Source: Voacanga thouarsii
Lineage: Eukaryota; Streptophyta; Magnoliopsida; Gentianales; Apocynaceae
NCBI GenBank assembly: GCA_026120185.1
Contig: JANUWF010000008.1
Location: 6,758,001 to 6,822,000, forward strand
Direction: 5' to 3'
DNA: 64,000 bases
The notes beneath the pieces are model-generated. The model was not told the origin of the DNA and searched no databases. It saw only the letters and a program-made list of their open reading frames with translations. Numbering within the stretch: position 1 is the first letter of the stretch; each line of letters begins with the position of its first letter. Position numbers and translations under genes: made by a program. Below, piece by piece: positions 1 through 11,865 of this stretch.

Positions 1-196
1 AAAGCCTTCAGATGGGATATATAGATGTCTTTACTAAGATGGCCATTTAAAAATGCCATCTTGACATCCATTTGTCATATCTTGTAGTTATAATAGCATG
101 CAATGGTAAGGAGGATACAGATGGACTTAAGCATGGCTACCGGGGAAAAGGTTTCCTCATATGCGATCCCTTCTTTCTGAGTATACCTTTTCGCCA
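1..196 (-). pseudogene. M reverse transcriptase fragment (palm region)
   Basis: The complement encodes the copia RT stretch around QMDVK-AFLNGHLS, matching base for base in long runs the RT of S at about 26330-26520. The first catalytic Asp of RT is present, but a TGG codon just before it has become TGA. The fragment ends at 196, where solo LTR A begins, and resumes at 3337. The rest of RT and RNase H would lie left of the window. Confidence 0.85.
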
Positions 197-413
197 TGAT
201 GTGCTTGAATTTGGGTATAAAAAATCATATAAAAATAAGCACATTCCCAATCAAGTTTGAATTAAAACGTTAACTCTAAATTACAAATATGAGCAAGCGT
301 ACTCATCATTAAGCATAGCATAGGGTTTAAAACAAGTATCGATCCTCAAGGAACAAGTATGCTTTAATCACTTTTCCTTCATTGTTTAACCGACTCAATA
401 AAGTGAAAAAGAA

Positions 414-445
414 TAAAAATAAAATAAAATAAAATAAAATAAAAT
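414..445. repeat. (AAAAT)n microsatellite
   Basis: About six tandem AAAAT units inside solo LTR A. The same place in B and C holds shorter, less regular A/T-rich runs, so length varies among LTR copies. Confidence 0.9.
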
Positions 446-1571
446 ATACATGTAAAGGATGAAGAATTATGTAACTTAAATCATTATTTTGACAAACATG
501 ACCTTAAAGTACTCAATCATTATCATAACTAATCATTCTCTTGGCATCATAAAGGATTAAGATAGATTCAGTTCTTTTCCAATCCATGAAATCACTATCT
601 TCTAGAAAAATTAGCATCACATATCTTATCTCAACTAATTTACCCAAAAGATGCATTAAATACAATCCTTGATTAAATTTACATATCCTGGCAAATTTAA
701 AACATGAAATAAACCGATGAATCCATATCTTGGCAGACATCAATTAACATTTAATTACCCAGTTCTTCGCAATTAAACCATTTTCCAAGCAAGTTAATAG
801 ACAACAAATATGAAATTAATTAATTGAAACCACCATCAACTCCTTTTCCAAGCAAGTTAATAGGAAGAAACAACAAATTAATCTTGTAATCAGCATAAGT
901 AATTAAATACTAAGAATAATAATCAATTAATCAAAAGATCAAAGTAACTTTAAAAACTATGAATACCTAAAACAATGTCAAATTACAATAAAACAATTAA
1001 TACATCATTGTTTAAGAAAATAAAACAAAGTTAAAAGAAAACACTCATAGACAAGCCTCTTTCTTCTTCCTTCGTAAACTCTCTTGTACAATCCTTCTTG
1101 ATCTGATGAATTCCTCCTTAATTTTGAGTGATTTGTGTTTTGATCCGTGAATTTCTCTCCCATAACTTATGTTTTACCCTCTATTTATAGGCTTTAGAAG
1201 TCCTAAATTCGTCCTTCTAGGGTTTCTGGCTGAATAGAAGTAGGAAAATACTAAAACTTTGCAAATTGTCAAAAAATGCACACGAAAATCAAGGCACCAC
1301 CTCAGTCCCAGTGTATAGCCAGCACTGCCTGTCCTGCCTAGGGCAGCCACCGGATGTGTTCTGCTTCTCCGTCCGTTCACTGATTTTTCTTGATTTTTGC
1401 GCCAACTTTTCCAGACTGCAGCTGGCGCCGCCTCTGGCCTTCTAGCCAACACCGGTTCTGTTCTGTTCCATGATGATTTTGCCTTATTTTGCCCCTAAAA
1501 TCTGAAATAATGAACAAAATACCTTTCCAATAGTAAAATCTCAAATATGAAGGAATATGACCAGTTATTAC

Positions 1572-3267
1572 TGTTAGTGTTGTGCCCTAGAGGCAATCAC
1601 TTGTGCATTGTATATGACACATTTTATTTTAATAAAGGATATTATTTATCTTACAGTTTCTTTTGTTTACTTTTAAGTAATATAACTATTCGATAAAGTC
1701 CCAAGTACAACACTGTGTTAAGGAAATCATGATAGAGATCATGATATGAGATTCCTACTACACTGTATAGTATTAGTACTTCAATAGTCCCTAGTCATAG
1801 TATTAATGAGACAGGACATCATTAATGCGTTAAGACTAGCATATGTTAAACTTCCTGATTTGATCAGGCGGTGGTTCTCATATCCGTCAGTATTGAGATA
1901 CTCAAAGTTAACACATGGATACTTGTTAATGGAACAAGTTCATTGGATGACCTAGTTTTGAGATAATCACATGGATAACTATTTAGTGCCAGTGATATAA
2001 TCTCAATATAGCAAACGTATAAATATCCTTAGACTTGAGATCTCCAAGGTACTTTATTTGTTGAGCATTGTACTTTGATTCCAATCTCCGGAGCTCGATT
2101 AAGGGCCGCCTATGGGATGAATATTGGGTACATTGTGAGGTAAACGAAAGTAGTTGAGAGGGTCAATAAAAGATTCACCACTTTTAATAGTATGGCGAAT
2201 ATCTCACAGCCACTTATAGGAATTACTACTCAAGAAGTCCTTAGCCAAGGCGATTGTGTATTGGAAATAGTTCCAATTGATACACATCTAGAGTAGTGGA
2301 TTTCTGGTACAAGTACTATTGTATTCGGGCCAGAATTAATTTTGGAGGGAGTTGGCACTAATTTCGTACTCCAAACTGAATGAGATATTGTATGGTGAAA
2401 GGAGTTAATTGCACTAAAGTTTGTTATTGAAGGGTTCATGTCAAGCTACTTGACTTCCTAGACTCTTGGGTGGTCATGATGTGTTGCTAGATACCGCTCA
2501 TAATCTGGGAATATGGGTTTATTAATTAATGAATTAATAAACCAATCCTGATTAGAATTAATAGGATTAATTCTAATTAATTATGAATTATTAATCTCAA
2601 AGACGTTTGGATTAATTCATGTTCGCTACCAATTGACCAGGAAACCTAATAGGTCACACACAATAGAGGATTTTATACTTAAGATGTTATTTGATAAGAT
2701 GGTGGGGTTAATTGCGAGAAACAGAAGTTATTGTGGATAAATTATAATTAGTTATAATTTATGGTCCAAATTGTAATTGTAAAAACTTGATGTTTCCAAT
2801 TACAATTAGGGAATTCTAATAGGATTAGAATTCTCAATTTTTGGTAGGTTTTTTGTGTTATATGCTTATTTGGCCGCCAACCCTAGCTGTGGGTAATACA
2901 CATGTTCTTCTTTTTCTTTCTCGTTTTGCTGAAAACGTGAAGAACCCTAACTGCCATCTTTTTCTGCTAGCACAGGAAATGTTGGTGCTTAAGTATTCCT
3001 CTGTATAGATTACTAGTAAAGATAATCACACACTGTGATTATAATAGTTAGACGTTCAACTCTCGTGAAGTTGGATCAAAAGGATTACTGGATCGTGCCT
3101 TAACTTGAAGAAGAAATTTTTTATTCTTCAGACAATCAAACAAAGGTAAAAAGTTGTTACCTTTATTATCTTTATATCTTGTTTTCCATACATAGGTAGG
3201 TCCTAGGATAGTATCTTATTTTATTTTTCGCTGTGCCGTATAGGATACGAGCCTGAGATACCCAACA
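1572..3267 (+). mobile_element. Solo LTR of an Angela/BARE-like copia element
   Basis: 1696 bp, starting TGTTAGTGTTGTGCCCTAGA and ending GATACCCAACA. Flanks are ATTAC (1567-1571) and ATTGC (3268-3272). The uninterrupted sequence in B reads ATTGC here, so this is a 5-bp target duplication with one later change. From memory, the TGCCCTAGAGGCAA opening is typical of the long LTRs of Angela/BARE elements, which are also about 1.7-1.8 kb. No coding sequence or second LTR is present, and the few short reading frames in it are not conserved proteins. Confidence 0.85.
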
Positions 3268-3336
3268 ATTGCACAAAATGTATCACAAAATGGCCTCAAC
3301 TAACTAGGAAACATATTTCTAATTTAGCCCCTATCA

Positions 3337-3441
3337 CACCACAAGCCTAGATTTGAAGGTTTTCACCTTCCCATCCGCTCCCCTCTTCCTCTTGTACACC
3401 TACTTACATTCAATGGGTTTTATCCTTTCAGGTGAAGCTTC
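3337..3441 (-). pseudogene. M reverse transcriptase fragment (N-terminal part)
   Basis: The complement matches the S RT stretch at about 26205-26315 (ASPEAIKPIGCKW-VYKR and the following ETFKARLV region). It is the piece of M trapped between A on the left and N on the right. A TGG codon (the W of CKW-VYK) has become TAG. It joins in frame to 11866 across N and to 196 across A. Confidence 0.85.
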
Positions 3442-4957
3442 TGTTAAGGATATGCCCTTGAGTCAATTTGTACTTAAACTATTGTCGTTATGTTTTATAT
3501 AATAATATGAGATTTTCCTTTCTATGAATAGTGCATTTTATTTTGTAGTCATCAAGTACGTCACTTGAAAGTAAAACCCAGCAATAAATACAATGATTAT
3601 TCTAAAACTATTCCTGATCGATTATTATTATTGGAACAATAATAAATTAAGATTAGCATGTTTATGACTTGATGGCTATGTTTTACTAGTCATGGATATT
3701 TGTGATATCAAGTCAAAACAAAAATAAATATTAGAGAACATTGTATTGGACATGACCCACTGTGAGAGTACTTCATGGAACATGTCATAAGTACTTTCTA
3801 GCCATAATGATATTAAAAGTTATTCGACCTAAATTCATCATAGTTTCCTACTTGATAAGTTCTATATTTTGACGTTATCTAAAGTTATCTTTAACCAGAT
3901 AATAAATTAGACTACTGTTGGATATAGAATAAATCAAAGAGATGAATATAATTGATAGTGAAGGAATTTGTCCCTCTCAATTATGGGAGAGATATCCATG
4001 GGCCCCTTGATAAGTTAGACTGTTAAAATGCATGGCCGTGCTCAAATATATCAATCTAAGATATTGATATCATTTGTTTGAACAGTCTACTATGAAATCA
4101 AGAAATAATTGATTAAGCTTAATAAGGATAATATGCTCCGTGCCTTATGCTTAATCTGGATATCGTGTGACAAAAGGACTAAATATAAAATTGTGGTTTG
4201 GTTCAAAGAGATCACTGGTCTTCATTTAACTTGGATAGTTATAATGTTTTATTAGAAACCACTTATAACTTGTAGGCCATTTAAATATGATTTAGGCACA
4301 CAGCCAGTGTTAAATGAACCTATAGGGTCACACAATAAGCGAACTTGTTAGGTTATTTTTCTGGTAACTAGATTCGATGAATCTAGAAATATGTCTAAGT
4401 TAATCGAACTTAGAAAATTTACCAGATACAATGAATTTGGAAATATGTCCACATTCGATGTATCCAAATTATAAGAATCTAGCTCGATAAATTAATTAGT
4501 TAAATTAATGAGATAATAGCAGAATCTTATCATATTAGTTTTAATTTGAATTTGAATTTAAATTAAAATATGATAGGATATTATCAAAATTGGACTCTAC
4601 GAGGTTCAGGGATTTTTTAAGAAAACCCTAGCCATCTTCTCAAGAGCCCTATTCTGTTGGAAATATTCGTGCCTCCATTCACCAGAAAAAAAAAAAACCC
4701 TCTCAAACCCTAGGTGCTAACACTCTCGAAGTAACGAGTCAGTTCGCCATATGTATCCGATAGAGGACGTTCGCACACTGCAGCGTCTGGTGATCGTTCG
4801 AGTTGCACGTACAACAGCATAATCAGAATCGAAGGATCTCGATTACACCAAACAAAAAGGTAATTCTGTAAACCTTAGATCTTCATAATCATTTACTTGG
4901 ATCCTTAGAAGGGATTCGTGGATGTTTTCTGCGTTTAAGAGTCCACAAATCTCAACA
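3442..4957 (+). repeat. 5' LTR of N
   Basis: 1516 bp, TGTTAAGG to CTCAACA, paired with the LTR at 10343-11865. The 3' copy starts TGTTAGGG. The stretch just before the end carries the GAAAACCCTAG and AAAAAAAACCCTCTC motifs shared by both copies. Confidence 0.92.
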
Positions 4958-4958
4958 G

Positions 4959-4970
4959 TGGTATTAGAGC
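4959..4970 (+). promoter_or_regulatory. Primer-binding site of N
   Basis: TGGTATTAGAGC lies one base after the LTR end. It matches the usual copia site TGGTATCAGAGC, complementary to the 3' end of initiator tRNA-Met, with one C-to-T change. Confidence 0.85.
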
Positions 4971-6378
4971 AACTTGCTAAATGATTAGGTTGAGTCATCT
5001 GTGTTAATCTTATTGTTGAATATATGTGTGATATATATATGTGAATTTAAACAGTGTATATTAGCATGTTCACATGATTATGATTTTAGAATACTTAGTA
5101 TGCAGACTGCATGAATTAGGTTTAATATGTGCGTCTTAGTTGTCTAGTTAGACCAGATTATTTGCAGATTGTCTGTAAACTGGTCTATTTTAATATGATA
5201 TGGTATTGTAAGCATGCTATTAGTGGTTCTATATTTGCGAATTGTTTGTACTAATCGACCATGATAATATGTTATCTGTACGAATATGATTAAAAAGGAA
5301 CACAGATTGTCTGTAATATGAAAGTTTCACGGCGATGGTTATTAACAGGTCCAAATGTTAATCTGATTAATATTAAAAAATTGGAAGGCAAAATCTCATT
5401 CAATGAGAGAAGGAAAAATCATTTTTCCTTCCGGGGGCGCTGCCCCCTTGACCCCTGCCCGCTGACCAGCCAACAGGACCTCCGCCGAGAGCGCTGCCCC
5501 TTGGAACCCCGACTAACTTTCGTTGTGTGTTATTCATTAGTGTTTTTTATTGTAGTTATGGATTATTTTGAATAGTGTATAGCATGGCCTGTTTTATCCC
5601 AATGTGATTGGCAGGTTACATTCTGGTTGTTTTAAGTTGTAATGTTTTAATACGGCCTGCGTGTCATTTTTCATTGTTGTAAAATTGTATTGCTTTGCTA
5701 GAATAGGAATTATTTTAATTTTATTATCCATTGCAAAAGAAGATGGTGACCTACATTTACAACCAAGGAGGAGTATGCTCAAGGCATTAGAGAATGCTTA
5801 AGGAGTTCATATATCTAGATTGACCACCTTGATCTTCACTTTGCTTGTGATGATCAAACATTGGTTATGAGCCATGCTATGTCACTTTTATTTATGTCTT
5901 GCATGCATATTTGATATGTTTATTTCATACTTACTACAATTAAATTTTTATTTAAAAAAATTAAGTGTTAAATACCTTCCAAAATCAAACACTTGTTATT
6001 ACTTGGATCATCATATGGTTATTCCTGCCAAAGTAGGATGCTTTTAATTATCTAAGTGAGACAAGATGGAAAATAGTTTTCCATTTGTTTGATATGGTTT
6101 GACTTAACTAGGCTATCAAAATGGTTTTGAGCCTAGGGCATTATATGAGATATTTTTTGCCAGGACATTTGATGCCTATGTCATTTAAATTTTGATTTTT
6201 ATTTAATTATAAGATTAAAGCTAAAGCTTACTTATGATTAAAATAAAATATTTATGAATTTTTTTTTACCCACTACGAAACATCAAAATGTTGAAGTTTC
6301 AAAAGTTTAAATGCTTTTAGTGGGAGTTTTTCATTAAAGCCACAAAATTAATTATTTTGCATATTTTGTATGTAGATA
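4971..6378 (+). other. N leader between primer site and gag, with GC-rich hairpins
   Basis: No conserved protein is visible in these 1.4 kb. At 5410-5430 there is a perfect inverted repeat with 10-base arms (AAGGAAAAAT / ATTTTTCCTT, one-base loop). It is followed at once by GGGGGC-GCT-GCCCCC (5433-5447) and a GC-rich stretch to about 5510, in otherwise AT-rich DNA. Such a place between primer site and gag is where packaging and dimerisation signals sit in retroelements, so a structured RNA is possible (inference). Confidence 0.5.
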
Positions 6379-7230
6379 ATGGTAACAAACAATTGGAATA
6401 ACTCATTGTGATCTGTGCTCGAGAAAAACAAGCTTAGTGGGACAAACTTTCTTGATTGGGCACGAAACTTAAGAATCGTTCTTAAGCAAGAAAAAAAGCT
6501 CTATGTTCTTGAAAATCCTATTCCCCTTGCTCCAGCAAATAACGCCTCAAAAGATGAAAAAGATGCTTATAGTAAGCACAAAGATGGCTCCAACGATGTT
6601 ACTTGCCTCATGCTAGCAACCATGAACTCTGAACTTCAAAAACAGTTTGAAGAAGCAGAGACATATGACATGATTGTGCATCTTAAGGAAATGTTCTAAG
6701 GGTAAGCACGACAAGGGAGATTTGAAATTCACAAGGCATTAAATGCATGTAAGATGGTTTTTGGCACCTCGGTAAGTGCTCATGTCCTTAAAATGAAGGG
6801 CTATCTTGATCGTCTTGATAAGCTTATTTCTCTTGTTAATCATGACATGGCCACGGATTTTATCTTGAGCTCATTACCTCTTGAGTATAACCAGTTTATC
6901 ATAAATTTTAACATGCATAATATGGAGAAGTCCATCACTGAATTGCATGGGATGCTAAAACAAGCTGAACTGAACATTAAGAAGAATACTCCTAGTGTTC
7001 TAATGGTTCAAAAAGGGAAAGGGAAAAAGAACAACCAAAAAGGCAAAGTCATGGCTAGTAAAGGCAAGGACAAGGCAAAGTCCAAGTTCAAGCCCAAACC
7101 TAAGGCCAAGACACCAAAGGAGGGAGCTTGCCACCATTGTGGAGAACAAGGACATTGGTTAAGAAATTGCAAGCTCTATTTGAAAGCAAAGAAAAAGAAG
7201 GATAGTGAGACTGCTGCTTTAGGTATTTAA
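6379..7230 (+). pseudogene. N gag (capsid and nucleocapsid), broken
   Basis: The frame opens with ATG at 6379. The capsid-like region follows (KLSGTNFLDWARNLRIVL near 6430-6485), then a basic lysine-rich stretch and a CCHC zinc knuckle CHHCGEQGHWLRNC at 7129-7170. Capsid forms the virus-like particle and the knuckle binds RNA. Stops in this frame are TGA 6409-6411, TAA 6697-6699, TAA 6703-6705 and TAA 7228-7230; the family sequence suggests CGA or CAA originally. The reading frame itself is kept throughout, so the damage is point mutation. It continues in the same frame into protease, as in other copia elements. Confidence 0.85.
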
Positions 7231-8791
7231 GTTATAGAAATTAATTTATCTACTTCTGATTCATGGGTATTGGATACTAGTTGTGGATCTCACATCTGTG
7301 TAAATGTGCAGGGTCTAAAAAGGAGTAGAGCCTTGGCAAAAGGCGAGGTGGACCTATGAGTTGCGAATGCAGCAAAAGTTGCTGCAATAGCTGTAGGAAC
7401 TTTTGAATTAATTTTGCCCAGTGGGCTTGTTTTAGAATTGAATGATTGTTTTTATATTCCTGCTATGAGTAGAAATATTATTTCAGTTTCTTGTTTGGAT
7501 TCAGAAGGTTTTGAATTTGTTATTAGGAATAACATTTGCTCCATTAATAAAAACGGCATTTTTTATGGATATACCTTATTTTCAAATGGGCTCTATATTC
7601 TCAATCTTCGTGGATCTTCAAACAAGTCTATCTATAATATTAATACTAAGAGATTGAAATCCAATGATTTAAATCAGACTTACTTCTGGCATTGTCGTTT
7701 AGGCCATATAAATGAGAAACGCATAACAAGGCTTCATAATGATGGGCTTCTAAATTCGTTTGACTTAGAATCTTACGAAACATGTGATTCTTATTTATTA
7801 GGCAAAATAACTAAAGCGCCTTTTAAGAGACAAAATGAAAGGGCAACTAATTTATTGGGCCTAATACATACTAATGCATGTGGACCAATGAATTCACATG
7901 CTAGAGGATGATTTCAGTACTTCATTACATTTACGGATGATTTTAGCAGATATGGCTACCTGTATCTGATGAAACACAAATCTGAATCGTTCCAGAAATT
8001 CAAAACACCTCAATGGATCAAAGAATTTCAAAACACTGCAATCAGATTGAGGTGCTGAATACTTAAGTCACGAGTTTGACGAGTATCTTAAAAATTGTGG
8101 AATTATCTCCCAATTAACTCCACCTAGAACACCTCAATGGAATGGTGTATTTGAACGGAGAAATCGGACTTTATTAGATATGGTTCGATCAATGATGAGT
8201 CAAACTGATCTTCTAATCTCCTTTTGGGGTTATGCCCTAAAGACTGCTGCATTCATACTAAATCGAGTTCCGTCTAAATTGGTTCAGAAAACGCCATATG
8301 AGATATGGATTGGGAGACAACCTAGTTTGTCATTTCTCAAGATTTGGGGTTGTGAAGTTTATGTAAAGCGTTTATTATCTGATAAACTTGCACCTAAATC
8401 GGATAAATGTATATTTGTGGAGTATCCTAAAGAAACTAAAGGATATCAATTTTATCTCCCAAAAGAAAATAGAGTAATTGTTGTTCGAAATGGATTCTTT
8501 CTTGAAAAGGAATTTATTTCCAAAAGAATCAGTGGGAGTAAAATACATCTTGATGAGATTCAAGAGCCACAATTAGTACCTGAACCAAATAATGAACCTC
8601 GATTAGATGACTCACAAGTCCAAGATGAGCCTACTTTTATAGAACAAGGACCTCGAAGATCTGATAAGGTTCATCAACAACCTGAGAGATATGGATTCTT
8701 CATCACTGACGATCACAACGTGGAGCTTATGGTTAATGATGAGCCTACTTCCTATCTAGAAGCCATTAAGAGTTTTGACTTTGGAAAATAG
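7231..8791 (+). pseudogene. N protease and integrase, broken
   Basis: Protease is recognised by WVLDTSCGSHIC near 7262-7300; the usual D-T/S-G catalytic triplet reads DTS. Integrase follows with HCRLGHINEKR near 7690, but the zinc-finger CxxC has lost its second Cys (CDSYLLGK). The first core Asp is Asn (HTNACGP near 7868). The segment with the second Asp (near 8040) is scrambled by an insertion and carries a frame change. The Glu is kept (FERRNRT near 8153). From 8180 the C-terminal integrase and linker are open to TAG at 8789-8791 (a Trp codon originally). Further stops lie at about 7357 and 7909-7911. Confidence 0.85.
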
Positions 8792-10329
8792 TTAGAGGCT
8801 ATGAAATCTGAGGTGCAATCCATGTATGATAACTAAGTCTGGACTTTGGTTAATGCACCTAAAGGTTCAAAAACCATTGGGTGTAAATGGGTTTTCAAAA
8901 AGAAAACAGACATGGAGGGAAATGTGCATACTTACAAAGCACGACTGGTAGTAAAAGGTTTTAGACAAATTCATGATATAAACTATGATGAAACCTTTTC
9001 ACCAGTTATAATTCTTAAATCTATTAGAATTCTTCTTACCATAGCAGCATATTATGATTATGAGATTTGGCAAATGTATTTCAAAACTGCGTTTCTCAAT
9101 GGAAACTTACTCGAGGATGTGTACATGACACAACCTGGGGGTTTTGATGATCCTTTGAATTCTAATAAAGTGTACAAGCTTCAAAGATCCATTTATGGAT
9201 TGAAACAAGCATCTCGAAGATGGAATCTTCATTTTGATGAAGTAATTAAAGAATTTAACTTTATCAAAAATGAAGATGAGCCTTGTGTCTATAAGAAAAC
9301 AAGTGGGAATGCAATAGTCTTTTTGGTACTTTATGTTGATGACATCTTACTCATTGGAAATAATATCCCAACTCTACAAAGTGTAAAGACATGGTTGGGA
9401 AATTGTTTCTCAATGAAAGACTTAGGTGAAAGTGCCTATATTCTAGATATAAGGATCTATAGAGATAGATCTAGAAAGCTAATTAGACTAAGTTAAAGTG
9501 CATACGTTGACAAGGTATTGAAAAGATTCAGTATATAAGACTCTAAGAGAGGATTCTTGCTAATGTCACATAGCATTAAGCTCAGCAAAACTCAAAATCC
9601 TTCTACGAAGGATGAAGAAGAACGCATGAACAAGATACCATACGCTTCCGATATAGGGTCTGTCATGTATGCCATGTTATGTACTCGACCCAATGTATCA
9701 TATGCATTGAGCATGACGAGTAAGTTCCAGTCAAATCTTCGAGAGACACACTGGATTGTTGTCAAGAACATACTGAAGTACTCAAGAAGAACTAAAGATA
9801 TGTATGTTCTTAGTTTATGGAGGACAAGAAGGCCAGCTAGTTGTAAATGGTTACACTGATACTAGTTTTCAGTCCGACATAGATGATTACAGATCGCAAT
9901 CAGGTTTTCTATTTTGTTTGAATAGAGGTGCTATAAGTTGGAAAAATTCAAAGCAAGACACCATGGCCGATTTTACTACAGAAGCTGAGTATATAGTTGC
10001 CTCAGCTGTAGCTAAAGAAGCAGTTTGCATTAAAAAGTTTATTACAGAACTAGATGTAGTTCCTAGTATTGTGAACCCAGTGGATCTCTATTGTGACAAC
10101 AATGGAGTTATTGCACAAGCTAAGGAACCAAGATTACATCAGCGATCCAAACATATACTTAGACGTTTTCATCTCATTCGAGAAATTGTTGATAGATGAG
10201 ATGTCAAAGTATGCAAGGTATCAACTGATGACAATGTTGCAGATCCTCTAAGAAAGCCTCTCCTATCGTCTAAACATGATAGTCATACTAGAACAATGGG
10301 ATTACAGCTTATGCCAAATTGGTCTTAGT
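8792..10329 (+). pseudogene. N reverse transcriptase and RNase H, broken
   Basis: RT spans about 8846-9550. The first catalytic Asp is Tyr (TAT at 9077-9079, QMYFKTAFLNG), while YVDD is kept at 9332-9343. Stops interrupt at about 8834 (CAA to TAA), 9494-9496 and about 9536. RNase H follows (GYTDTSFQSDIDDYRS near 9851, TTEAEYIVAS near 9977, LYCDNNGVIAQ near 10087), but a frame change near 9805 separates it from RT. A further stop lies at 10197-10199. The protein ends at a TAG near 10327, just before the polypurine tract. RT copies element RNA into DNA; this copy could not. Confidence 0.88.
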
Positions 10330-10330
10330 G

Positions 10331-10342
10331 CAAGTGGGAGAC
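10331..10342 (+). promoter_or_regulatory. Polypurine tract of N
   Basis: CAAGTGGGAGAC directly before the 3' LTR. AAGTGGGAGA is the usual plus-strand primer in this copia group and recurs before the 3' LTR of S (about 27695) and, mutated, in P (about 36055). Confidence 0.85.
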
Positions 10343-11865
10343 TGTTAGGGATATGCCCTAGAGTCAATTTGTACTTATACTATTGTCGTTATGTTTTATA
10401 TAATAATATGAGGTTTTCCTTTCTATGAATAGTGCATTTTGTTTTGTAGTCATCAAGTACGTGACTTAATAGTAAAACTCAACAATGAATACAATTAATA
10501 TTCTAAAATTGTCCCTAATCGATTATTATTATTATTGGAACAATAATAAATTAAGATTAGCATGTTTGTGACTTAATGGCTATGTTTTACTGGTCATGGA
10601 TATTTGTGATATCAAGTCAAAACATAAATAAATATTAGAGAACATTGTATTGGACATGACCCACTGTGAGAGTACTTCATGGAACATGTCATAAGTACTT
10701 TCTAGCCATAATGATATTAAAAGTCCTTCGACCTAAATTCATCATAGTTTCCTACTTGATAAGTTCTATATTTTGACGTTGTCTAAAGTTGTCTTTAACC
10801 AGATAATAAATTAGACTACTATTGGATATAGAATAAATCAAGGAGAGAAATATGATAGATAGTGAAGGAATTTGTCCCTCTCAATTATGGGAGAGATATC
10901 CATGGGCCCCTTGATAAGTTAGACTGTTAAAATGCATGGTCGTGCTCAAATATATCAATCTAAGATAGTGATATCATTTGTTTGAACAGTCTACTATGAA
11001 ATCAAGAAATAATTGATTAAGCTTAATAAGGATGGCTCCGTGCCTTATGCTTAATCTGGATATCGTGTGACAAAAGGACTAAATATAAAATTGTGGTTTG
11101 GTTCAAAGAGATCACTGATCTTCATTTAACCTGGATAGTTATAATGTTTTACTAGAAACCGCTTATAACTTGTGAGCCATTTAAATATGATTTAGGCACA
11201 CAGCCAGTGTTAAATGAACCTATAGGGTCACACAATAAGCGAACTTGTTAGGTTATTTTTCTGGTAACTAGATTCGATGAATCTAGAAATATGTCTAAGT
11301 TAATCGAACTTAGAAAATTACCAGATACAATGAATTTGGAAATATATCCACATTCGATGTATATGGATAATATCCAGATTATAAGAATCTGGCTCGATAA
11401 ATTAATTAGTTAAATTACCGAGATAATGGCAGAATCTTATTATATTAGTTTTAATTTAATTTGAATTTAAATTAAAATATGATAAGATATTATCAAAATT
11501 AGACTCTAAGAGGTTCGGGGATTTTTTAAGAAAACCCTAGCTGTCTTCTCAAGAGCCCTGTTCTGTTAGAAATATTCGTGCCTCCATTCATCAGGAAAAA
11601 AAAAACCCTCTCAAACCCTAGGCGCTAGCACTCTCAGAGTAATGAGTCAGTTCGTCGTGTGTATCCGATAGAGGATGTTCTCACACTACAGCGTCTGGTG
11701 ATCGTTCGGGTTACACGTACAACAGCATAATCAGAATCGAAGGATCTCGATTATGCCAAACAAAAAGGTAATTCTGGAAACCTTAGTTCTTCTTAATCGT
11801 TTACTTGGATCCTTGGAAGGGATTCGTAGATGTTTTTCGCATTTAGGAGTCCACGAATCTCAACA
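10343..11865 (+). repeat. 3' LTR of N
   Basis: 1523 bp, TGTTAGGG to CTCAACA, homologous to 3442-4957 with scattered substitutions and small indels (for example ATATGGATAATAT near 11360). Followed by target duplication GCTAC. Confidence 0.92.

Larger units (their letters stand above)
197..3336 (-). mobile_element. Solo LTR A (gypsy type), interrupted by another solo LTR
   Basis: Starts TGATGTG and ends CCCTATCA. It is flanked by CGCCA (192-196) and CACCA (3337-3341), a 5-bp target duplication with one CpG-type change. Removing the inner insertion (1572-3272) leaves about 1439 bp that aligns along its length with B (38944-40489, opposite strand) and C (52569-54113). Orientation is inferred from the related LTR of G1, whose primer site adjoins the ACACATCA end, so the sense strand is minus. 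It contains an (AAAAT)n tract near 414-445 and a GC-rich patch near 1310-1450. No internal domain is present, hence a solo LTR made by LTR-LTR recombination. Small reading frames inside it are not genes. Confidence 0.85.
3442..11865 (+). mobile_element. Element N: complete, inactive Ty1/copia retrotransposon
   Basis: 8.4 kb with two LTRs (3442-4957 and 10343-11865), an initiator-Met-type primer site, gag-protease-integrase-RT-RNase H order and a polypurine tract. Target duplication GCTTC (3437-3441) / GCTAC (11866-11870); the intact M/S sequence reads GCTAC. By eye the LTRs differ at about 8% of the first 210 bases, so this is an older insertion than S or T. The RT (YYDYEIWQM, YVDDILLIGN) and the post-integrase linker are of the Tork/Angela type. 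P (31538-37554) is a member of the same family. Coding is dead: many stops, frameshifts and lost catalytic residues. Confidence 0.9.

Noticed and set aside
5430..5515. GC-rich piece as organelle DNA
   Set aside because: It looks unlike its surroundings but is short, imperfectly repeated (CGCTGCCCC-TTG) and in the place where related elements also have GC-rich leaders. Nothing else points to plastid or mitochondrial origin.
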